Below, in pieces: positions 1-5,892 of a stretch of 11,892 bases of DNA. The translations under genes and the position numbers were made by a program. The notes beneath the pieces were generated by a model that worked only from the letters and a program-made list of their open reading frames with translations, had not been told where the DNA came from and did no database searches. This DNA is from G020350405 sp964513655 (GTDB taxonomy: Bacteria > Planctomycetota > Phycisphaerae > Sedimentisphaerales > Anaerobacaceae). The stretch spans positions 1-11,892 of the forward strand of contig CAZENQ010000098.1 in the NCBI GenBank assembly GCA_964513655.1, given 5' to 3'. The stretch's first letter is position 1; each line of letters begins with the position of its first letter.

Positions 1-1262
1 CCGGCCAGGATGCCTTCGCAGGCGTCTTCCTGGCTCTCGAAGATCACGGCGGGACCGGTGTGCGTGAGCATTTCGGGGGCGACACCTGCGGTCTTAACCA
101 CGCCGCCGTTGGGTGCGAGGTTGCCTTTTACTATGGCGAGGCCACCTGTCTTTGAATAAGGATTGTCGATTTGGCGGATGACGTCAGTGTTTTTGATTTC
201 GGCGTCGGCGATATTTTCACCGAGAGTTTTGCCGGTTACCGTAGGACAATCGGTGCTCAGCAAACCTGGGATTTTGCTGATTTCTTTTAGTATCGCGCTT
301 ATGCCGCCGGCGGCGTCGACGTCCTCGACGTGGAAATTGCTCGAAGGCGACACTTTGCAGATGTTGGGGCATTTTTTTGAGATTTGGTTTATGCGTTCGA
401 GGTCGTATTTGATGCCGGCTTCGTTGGCAACCGCCAAGGTGTGCAGGACGGTATTTGTCGAGCCGCCCATAGCCATATCCAGAACAAAGGCGTTATCAAG
501 AGACTTTTCAGTGATTATATCCAGGGGCTTGATGTCCTTTTCGATAAGGGTCATAATCTGTTTGCCGGCTTGTTTGTAAAGTTCTTGTCGCTTAGGGTCA
601 ACAGCCAGAATTGTACCATTGCCGGGCAGGGCCATGCCGATTGCTTCGCAGAGGCAGTTCATTGAATTCGCGGTGAACATCCCGGAACAGCTTCCCTGTC
701 CCGGACAGGCGGATTTTTCGAGTTCTTTTAATTGAGCGTCGGTGATTTTGCCGGCGTTGAATTCGGCGACTCCTTCAAATACGCTGATAAGGTCAACCGT
801 TCTTCCGTTTTTTGTTTTACCGGCCGCCATAGGCCCGCCGGAGACGAAGATAGTCGGTATATTGAGCCTGACTGCGGCCATCAGCATACCCGGTATTATC
901 TTGTCGCAGTTGGGGATGCAGACAAGGCCGTCGAGGCAGTGCGCCTGGGCCATAGTTTCGACGGAATCGGCGATTATTTCGCGGGAGGCCAGAGAATATT
1001 TCATTCCTGTATGGCCCATGGCGATCCCATCGCAGACGGCTATGGTGTTGAATTCGAAGGCGGCTCCACCGGCCTGGCGAACAGCGTCTTTTACGAGCCC
1101 AGCTACCTTGTTTAGGTGGACGTGGCCGGGCACTATTTCGCAGTAGCTGTTGGCAATGCCAATGAAGGGCTTATCCATGTCTTCGTCGCTTAGACCGCAT
1201 GCGTGCAGCAGACCCCTGTGGGGGGCACGCTGGAAGCCTTTTTTAACAGTGTCGCTTCTCAT
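1..1262 (-). CDS. ilvD: Dihydroxy-acid dehydratase IlvD, C-terminus cut by left window edge
   Basis: This enzyme dehydrates 2,3-dihydroxy-3-methylbutanoate or -pentanoate to the 2-keto acids in valine, leucine and isoleucine synthesis, in the cytoplasm, using an Fe-S cluster and Mg2+. About 420 codons are present; the family usually has 550-620 residues, so the C-terminal part, including the expected active-site Ser region, lies outside. Reading the minus strand I see the family signatures: VCDGIAMGH (D78, Mg ligand), CIPNCDK (C119 cluster ligand, D120 and K121, the Lys normally carbamylated), and CPGQGSCSGMFTANSM (C192 cluster ligand). The first cluster region reads SYCEIVPGH, with His where [2Fe-2S] members have the third Cys (PCN). 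This resembles the E. coli-like class, although a Cys sits six residues earlier (C41). The ATG at 1262 is preceded by GGAGAA with a 9-base spacer. The gene diverges from the lipoprotein gene at 1436. Family assignment is very secure. Confidence 0.97.
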   Translation of the reverse strand, partial: MRSDTVKKGFQRAPHRGLLHACGLSDEDMDKPFIGIANSYCEIVPGHVHLNKVAGLVKDAVRQAGGAAFEFNTIAVCDGIAMGHTGMKYSLASREIIADSVETMAQAHCLDGLVCIPNCDKIIPGMLMAAVRLNIPTIFVSGGPMAAGKTKNGRTVDLISVFEGVAEFNAGKITDAQLKELEKSACPGQGSCSGMFTANSMNCLCEAIGMALPGNGTILAVDPKRQELYKQAGKQIMTLIEKDIKPLDIITEKSLDNAFVLDMAMGGSTNTVLHTLAVANEAGIKYDLERINQISKKCPNICKVSPSSNFHVEDVDAAGGISAILKEISKIPGLLSTDCPTVTGKTLGENIADAEIKNTDVIRQIDNPYSKTGGLAIVKGNLAPNGGVVKTAGVAPEMLTHTGPAVIFESQEDACEGILA

Positions 1263-1357
1263 TCGCTTTATTTCTCCAAAAAACAGTGCACGAATTAACC
1301 TGAGAGTTTGAAAAACCCATTTTAGCCGGTGATTTAAGGCAAATAAAGAAAAATCAG

Positions 1358-1385
1358 TTGTCTTTGTAAAGATAAGCCGTATAAT
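1358..1385 (+). promoter_or_regulatory. Sigma-70-type promoter for the rightward gene run
   Basis: TTGTCT at 1358-1363 and a perfect TATAAT at 1380-1385 are separated by 16 bases. This places a transcription start near 1391-1393, about 45 bases before the ATG at 1436. It lies in the divergent region between ilvD and the first lipoprotein gene and is the best promoter-like sequence I found in the window. A short inverted repeat, TCTTT-GT-AAAGA (1361-1372), overlaps the -35 end and the spacer. Seen by eye only; housekeeping sigma use in this organism is assumed. Confidence 0.6.
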
Positions 1386-1435
1386 TGCCGTATGAATTTT
1401 AGCGTAAAATCAAGGCTTTTTTAGGAGAATACATA

Positions 1436-2575
1436 ATGGTATCGAGGAAGATTTTCGATTGGTTAGCGGGCGCAGCGGTTTGCATAGTTATTGTAACAGT
1501 GGGCTGTGCGCCTGTCGCTGAGGAGGCTGTCAAGCCCGAGGTCGGACTCGAGCAGCAAGTGGCGGAAGCCGCGGTGGAGGAACCCGCCAAGGTTGAGGTA
1601 GAAGTCGAAGAACAGGTCCCGGAAGTTGCAGAAGAACCGACTGTTATCCCGGTTATCGAGGAGGCAGCCAAACCCGAAGAAGAGACGGCCACTCTGGCAT
1701 TGAAGTTCACAGTAGGGGATACGACGACCTACCGGCTGATAACCGACGCTCAACGCGGCGTTAAGTGGGAGGGGGCGCTGCCAGGTGAATCGGGTTTCAA
1801 GGGCGGCAGCAGGCACAGCAGGACAGAGATGACCTTTACCCAAGAGATACTAAGTGTGGATGAAAAAGGCAATGCTGTTGCGAAGATTACGGTAGAGGGT
1901 CTGAAGTATTTTATGGCAGTTAAAGACAAGACCGAAGTGGACTTTGACAGCTCACAGGTAAAAGACCCGGAAGGCCAGTTTGCGAAGATGCTGGGCCACA
2001 GTTATACAATAGAAATCACGCCGGCAGGCGAGGTCGTAAAGCTTGTCGATGCGGAAGATATACGAACATCGGTGCGGAGGGCCCGGCGGGTTCCGAGGAA
2101 GGCGTTGGCATTTCTCAGGCCCGAGCCACTTAAGCAGCGTCACACGATACCAGCCCTGTCGGCTGCCGGCAAAAAGCAACTACGCACAGGCGAGAAATGG
2201 AGCAGCATAAAGACTTTTTCTTTTGGTTTGATGGGGTCCAAGTCTTACGAGAAGATTTATACGGTAAAGGATATCAAGGAGACGGACGGTCGGCAGGTTG
2301 CCGTGGTTGAGATGAAAGCGATTCCCACTGCTGAGACGGCCCAGCAGCTACACAAAGAAGAAACAACGCCTGATTTTTCAGAAGAGTTCGACAGTAAGGC
2401 GACGTATAACGGCCGGTTAAAGATGGATTTGACTTCCGGGTCGGTGGAAGAATGTTCCGAAGAGATGCAGTCAAAGTGGACTGTTGCCCTTCCATCAGAG
2501 GAAAAGCCGGACCAGGGGCCTTCTGTTTTGACAATGACCGAGGCCCGTTTCTACAGCCTCAAAAAAATTGATTAG
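1436..2575 (+). CDS. Secreted lipoprotein with acidic linker, DUF6263-like
   Basis: The protein has 379 residues. It begins with a signal peptide: basic MVSRK, a hydrophobic stretch at about 9-22, and a lipobox-like TVGC with the candidate lipidated Cys at 24, so it is probably anchored at a membrane facing the periplasm. Residues 25-86 are a low-complexity linker rich in Glu, Val, Ala and Pro. A folded, beta-rich domain follows from about 87 to the end. It opens with LKFTVGDTTTYRL, contains GHSYTIEITPAGEVVKL (187-203), a GEKW motif (252-255) and a C-terminal YNGRLKMDL segment (324-332). This pattern is what I recall of DUF6263-type planctomycete proteins, but that match is from memory and the function is unknown. 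The ATG follows AGGAG (1423-1427) with an 8-base spacer, downstream of the 1358-1385 promoter. The next gene is a diverged paralogue. The -3 lipobox residue is Thr rather than the usual Leu, so lipidation is likely but not certain. Confidence 0.85.
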   Translation: MVSRKIFDWLAGAAVCIVIVTVGCAPVAEEAVKPEVGLEQQVAEAAVEEPAKVEVEVEEQVPEVAEEPTVIPVIEEAAKPEEETATLALKFTVGDTTTYRLITDAQRGVKWEGALPGESGFKGGSRHSRTEMTFTQEILSVDEKGNAVAKITVEGLKYFMAVKDKTEVDFDSSQVKDPEGQFAKMLGHSYTIEITPAGEVVKLVDAEDIRTSVRRARRVPRKALAFLRPEPLKQRHTIPALSAAGKKQLRTGEKWSSIKTFSFGLMGSKSYEKIYTVKDIKETDGRQVAVVEMKAIPTAETAQQLHKEETTPDFSEEFDSKATYNGRLKMDLTSGSVEECSEEMQSKWTVALPSEEKPDQGPSVLTMTEARFYSLKKID

Positions 2576-2661
2576 AGAGGCTTAGAGGCAAGGTTTGAGC
2601 CGACAGGGCTCCGTTAAGGTATTTGCTTAGAAGGCGGCGTATTGAAGCCAAAGCACTTGAA

Positions 2662-2666
2662 AGGAG
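2662..2666 (+). promoter_or_regulatory. Ribosome binding site that favours a TTG start at 2672
   Basis: AGGAG lies five bases before TTG at 2672. A longer reading from TTG at 2642, ten codons earlier, is possible, but its upstream sequence (AAGGCGG) is a poorer Shine-Dalgarno match. Starting at 2672 gives a compact signal peptide; starting at 2642 would add a more basic leader. I prefer 2672. Confidence 0.55.
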
Positions 2667-2671
2667 TAAAA

Positions 2672-3637
2672 TTGAGAACAGTACTGACTATTTTCGCGGT
2701 TTTTGTGTTGAGCGTTCTTATAGGATGCGGCGGTGCTGCCAGGGAAGGAGAACTATTAACGGTAGATTTCCAAGAGGGCCAGAGCCTGCGATACCAGTTT
2801 GTCTCGAGCAGAAATATTGAGGTTGACTGGGACCCGACAGCAAGCGGCCCCAAACCACCCAAGAACAGGGTCAATACAACGTCGGAGTCAATGAATATGG
2901 TTGTTGCCTACAGGGCGGTTGAGGTAGACCCATACGGCCTTACGACTGTCGAGGCAAGGTGCGAATCGGTAAAGGTCAAACGAGGTAAAGGACCCCGCAG
3001 AGACGCCGTGGAAAGCCTGCGAGGCAAGACTTTCACGTTCACAGTCAGTCCTACGGGCAAGATAGAGGATTATTCGCAATTAGATGCATTGATCAGCGAG
3101 CTTGGCAAGAAAGCGTTCGATGCAAGCAGTAAGAGAGGAAGGGTTAAAAACCCTGATATGATAAGCGATTTTATTGCGACGCAGTGGTTTCTGTGGGATT
3201 CGGTTTCGAGTATAGAGAAGGCGACCGAGGGTGTCAAGGCGGGGCAGAGCTGGAAGTCTCAACTGTCCGTACCTACGCCGATGGTAATGCGGAGGGCACG
3301 GGATGTTACATACAGTCTGGATGAGATACGCGAGAGTGAAAAGGGTCGACTGGCCGTGATACGCAGTTCGTATACGAGTGCCGAATCAGTTCCGCGCAGC
3401 TGGCCGGTGCCTTATACGGGCAAGTTCCAGATGCGCGGCAGGTTTGGCTTTCTTAGAAAATACAATGTCCTGAATCTGGAAGGAGAGGGCGAGGAGTTGT
3501 TTAATATCGATGCGGGGCGGACAGAGCATTACAGTCAGCGATACACGCTGGAGCTGGAGGCGTCTTTGCCGATGGCTATGGATGTAAGTCCGCGGATAAC
3601 CATCAAACAAAATTTGACAATGAAGCTTCTCGACTGA
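2672..3637 (+). CDS. Secreted lipoprotein, diverged paralogue of the preceding gene
   Basis: From TTG at 2672 the protein has 321 residues (331 if TTG 2642 is used). The signal peptide MRTVLTIFAVFVLSVLIGCG carries a classic LIGC lipobox with Cys19, so it should be a lipid-anchored envelope protein. Unlike its neighbour it has almost no linker: the folded domain starts near residue 29. Landmarks correspond in order to those of the upstream gene: VDFQEGQSLRYQF (compare LKFTVGDTTTYRL), GKTFTFTVSPTGKIEDY (compare GHSYTIEITPAGEVVKL), GQSW (compare GEKW), and a C-terminal segment of alternating polar and hydrophobic residues. The two therefore look like an old tandem duplication. The function is unknown. 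The 96-base gap to the upstream gene shows no convincing terminator, so co-transcription is likely. The next gene starts 14 bases downstream. Confidence 0.82.
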   Translation: MRTVLTIFAVFVLSVLIGCGGAAREGELLTVDFQEGQSLRYQFVSSRNIEVDWDPTASGPKPPKNRVNTTSESMNMVVAYRAVEVDPYGLTTVEARCESVKVKRGKGPRRDAVESLRGKTFTFTVSPTGKIEDYSQLDALISELGKKAFDASSKRGRVKNPDMISDFIATQWFLWDSVSSIEKATEGVKAGQSWKSQLSVPTPMVMRRARDVTYSLDEIRESEKGRLAVIRSSYTSAESVPRSWPVPYTGKFQMRGRFGFLRKYNVLNLEGEGEELFNIDAGRTEHYSQRYTLELEASLPMAMDVSPRITIKQNLTMKLLD

Positions 3638-3651
3638 GGGATTATTAAAAA

Positions 3652-4191
3652 GTGCAGGAAGAACATGGAGGTAATTGCGGACAGGGGCGTAAAAATTTAT
3701 GGGCCCCGTGGCGGACCGAGTACATCCAGAGTTTAAGCGAAAGCGGCGGTTGCTTTATCTGTCGTGATTTGGAAACTCCGCAGGATGACGATAAGAATTT
3801 GGTGTTATGGCGTTCGTCCAAAAGCATCGTAATACTAAATCGCTTTCCTTATAACAACGGGCATTTACTGATAGCGCCACAGCGACACATCGGCGACCTT
3901 GAGCAGGCAAGTAATGAGGAGCTGTTGGAATTGACGAAGCTGGTGAGGGAATCACAAAAGGTGCTTTCTATGGCGATAAAGCCCCACGGTTTCAATGTCG
4001 GGATGAATTTTGGCCGATGCGGAGGCGCCGGGCTGCCGGAGCACCTTCACGTCCACGTCGTTCCGCGATGGGACGGGGACACTAATTTTTTGAATGTATG
4101 CAGTGATACGAATGTTATAAGCCAAAGTTTGACCGAGCTTCTCGAACAATTAAAACAGATAAGTAAAGAACATAGCCTTCCCGATTTATAG
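3652..4191 (+). CDS. HIT-family nucleotide phosphorylase/hydrolase (Ap4A phosphorylase-like)
   Basis: The 179-residue protein has the layout of the long-form HIT proteins annotated as Ap4A phosphorylase/ATP adenylyltransferase (as in mycobacterial Rv2613c). Near the N-terminus is LWAPWRTEYI (16-25) followed by CFIC (34-37), the usual zinc-binding pair. PQRH (76-79) and NFGRCGGAGLPEHLHVHVVPRW (119-140) contain the histidine triad HLHVHVV at 131-137; H133 is the expected nucleophile. Members split dinucleoside polyphosphates such as Ap4A, or hydrolyse other adenylyl compounds; the exact substrate cannot be read from sequence. The start is GTG at 3652, the only usable in-frame start before the conserved region, with GAGGG 11 bases upstream overlapping the previous stop codon. 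The stop lies 2 bases before the dGTPase ATG, implying translational coupling. The cytoplasmic location is expected. Confidence 0.93.
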   Translation: MQEEHGGNCGQGRKNLWAPWRTEYIQSLSESGGCFICRDLETPQDDDKNLVLWRSSKSIVILNRFPYNNGHLLIAPQRHIGDLEQASNEELLELTKLVRESQKVLSMAIKPHGFNVGMNFGRCGGAGLPEHLHVHVVPRWDGDTNFLNVCSDTNVISQSLTELLEQLKQISKEHSLPDL

Positions 4192-4193
4192 AT

Positions 4194-5288
4194 ATGTCAG
4201 ATGAACTTAGCTGCTACGCGGTTTGTGAAGCTCTTAGTCGGGGCCGGAAGTTCTCAGAAAAGCCGCACCCGTATCGCTCGGGTTTTGAGCGCGACCGTGA
4301 CCGCATAATTCACTGCTCGGCATTTCGTCGGCTGGAGGGCAAGACGCAGGTTTTTACGCCGGGACTGGATGACTACTACCGCACACGTCTTACGCACAGC
4401 ATCGAAGTGGCACAAATCGGAAGGACCATCGCAAAGGCCTTGGGTCTCAATGTCAGCCTTACCGAGGCAATATGCCTGGCGCACGATTTGGGTCACTCGC
4501 CGTTCGGGCATGCGGGCGAAGAAGTCCTCAATGGTCTGATGGCTAAGTTCGGGGGATTTGAGCACAACCGGCAGACACTGCGGATCGTGGATTTGCTCGA
4601 ACATCCGTATCCGGAATTTACGGGGCTGAACCTGATATATGAGACCCGTCTGGGTTTAGCAAAGCACCGCAGCACGTATGACAAACCAGAGGATGGTGCT
4701 TTTACCGAACTGAACTGCTCGCTGGAGGGGCAGATCGCCGACGTTGCGGACCGTGTCGCGTACAACTGCCATGACCTTGAAGATGGCATGCGGGCCGGCC
4801 TGATTAAAAGCGAACAGTTGAAAAATGTTGAGATATTCACGGAAGCCCAGAGCCGGTTAGACGCGAAAGCAATCAAAGACCGAACGATTCGCAGAATGAG
4901 AACCGCGAAAACGATTATCGACAGGCTCGTCAGCGACTGTATCGACGCAAGCAGGAAAACTATCGCCGGGGCAAATCCCAAAGCAGTTGACGATGTATAT
5001 CAACACAGGGAAAATCTGGTCACGCTTTCAGATGAAAATGACGCCAGGCTTACTGAGTTGGAAGAGTTTTTATTGTCGAACTTTTATCGGCACAAATCGG
5101 TCACACAGACAGCAGGTGAAATCAAGAACTGGCTGGGAAAACTTTTTGAAGCACTTTGTCAAAAGCCCGAATTGATGCCGGGTTACTTTCAACGACTGGT
5201 TGCTAAAGAAGGGCTGCAGCAAACGGTATGTGATTATATCGCGGGTATGACGGACAGGTTCTGCCTGAAAATTCTCGAAAAAATCTGA
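4194..5288 (+). CDS. dgt: dGTPase-like deoxynucleoside triphosphate triphosphohydrolase (HD domain)
   Basis: The 364-residue protein belongs to the HD-domain dNTP triphosphohydrolases, which release tripolyphosphate and a deoxynucleoside and limit dNTP pools in the cytoplasm. The N-terminal RDRIIHCSAFRRLEGKTQVF (34-53) is the family hallmark. The metal site is visible as H68 (TRLTHSIE), H97-D98 (LAHDLGHSPFGH, 95-106) and D186 (ADVADRVAY). Its length matches the shorter bacterial type rather than E. coli Dgt (about 505 residues). dGTP specificity is therefore not assured, and regulation by other dNTPs is common in this subgroup. The ATG starts 2 bases after the HIT gene stop and has no clear Shine-Dalgarno sequence, so translation probably depends on ribosomes finishing the HIT gene. 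The pairing suggests a nucleotide-housekeeping module. Confidence 0.94.
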   Translation: MSDELSCYAVCEALSRGRKFSEKPHPYRSGFERDRDRIIHCSAFRRLEGKTQVFTPGLDDYYRTRLTHSIEVAQIGRTIAKALGLNVSLTEAICLAHDLGHSPFGHAGEEVLNGLMAKFGGFEHNRQTLRIVDLLEHPYPEFTGLNLIYETRLGLAKHRSTYDKPEDGAFTELNCSLEGQIADVADRVAYNCHDLEDGMRAGLIKSEQLKNVEIFTEAQSRLDAKAIKDRTIRRMRTAKTIIDRLVSDCIDASRKTIAGANPKAVDDVYQHRENLVTLSDENDARLTELEEFLLSNFYRHKSVTQTAGEIKNWLGKLFEALCQKPELMPGYFQRLVAKEGLQQTVCDYIAGMTDRFCLKILEKI

Positions 5289-5363
5289 CCAGAGGCAGTC
5301 GTTAGTGAATGACGCCATCTGCTATTTGACTTCGCTTAAGTTTTCAGTTAACCTTCGAGGACT

Positions 5364-5858
5364 ATGGAAAGATTGGTTGCATCGTGTTTTGGCCTGGGCA
5401 GGCTTCCGGTTGCACCCGGGACGTGGGGCTCTCTGCCACCGGCGCTGGTCTTCGGTTTGCTGTGTCACTTTGGAGCGTCGAGTGTGCTGACATTAATCGT
5501 AATGGTGGTTTTGGCTTGTGCAGGTTGTGTTGTATGCGTGAAATTTGCCCCTGCGGTAATCGCGGCAACCGGTAAAACCGACCCTCGGGAGGTGGTTGCG
5601 GACGAACTTGCCGGTCAGGCGATTACGTTTTTGGCTATTCCATTTTTATTTACGGAGCGGGTTTCAGCCGGTCAAATCTGGTTTACTGCAGGACTGGGCT
5701 TTTTGCTGTTTAGAATTTTTGATATTGCCAAACCCTGGCCCATCCGCAGGTTCGAAAAATTTCCCAAAGGCTGGGGTGTGCTTGCCGATGATTTAATGGC
5801 GGGCGTTTATGCGGCGGTAGTTCTGGCATTTTGTGTCAAGTTGTGGATTGTCGGGTAA
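5364..5858 (+). CDS. pgpA: Phosphatidylglycerophosphatase A
   Basis: PgpA removes phosphate from phosphatidylglycerol phosphate to give phosphatidylglycerol, the last step of that branch of phospholipid synthesis, at the inner membrane. The 164-residue protein is close to the E. coli length (172). It contains all the family blocks: FGLGRLPVAPGTWGSLP (9-25), DPREVVADELAGQ (73-85), FRIFDIAKPWPIRRFE (116-131) and GWGVLADDLMAGVY (136-149). Hydrophobic segments at about 28-57, 86-99, 104-120 and 143-162 fit the usual four-helix membrane topology. The ATG at 5364 has GAGGA just upstream with an unusually short spacer. It lies 75 bases after the dGTPase gene and 34 bases before the large membrane protein gene, so it is probably in the same transcript. 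No key residue is missing. Confidence 0.95.
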   Translation: MERLVASCFGLGRLPVAPGTWGSLPPALVFGLLCHFGASSVLTLIVMVVLACAGCVVCVKFAPAVIAATGKTDPREVVADELAGQAITFLAIPFLFTERVSAGQIWFTAGLGFLLFRIFDIAKPWPIRRFEKFPKGWGVLADDLMAGVYAAVVLAFCVKLWIVG

Positions 5859-5892
5859 TTCGCCCTTGTTATAGATTTAGGAAGCACCAACA

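Noticed and set aside
163..1146. Plus-strand open frames overlapping the left end (for example 163-579 and 732-1115)
   Set aside because: They are shadows of ilvD, which reads through without stops on the minus strand with all family motifs.
2595..2614. GAGCC-GACAG-GGCTC hairpin after the first lipoprotein gene, as a terminator
   Set aside because: The stem is only 5 bp and no T-run follows, so it is too weak to call.
5326..5354. TTGACT followed 17 bases later by TAACCT as a promoter for pgpA
   Set aside because: The -10 matches only three of six positions, so I did not call it.
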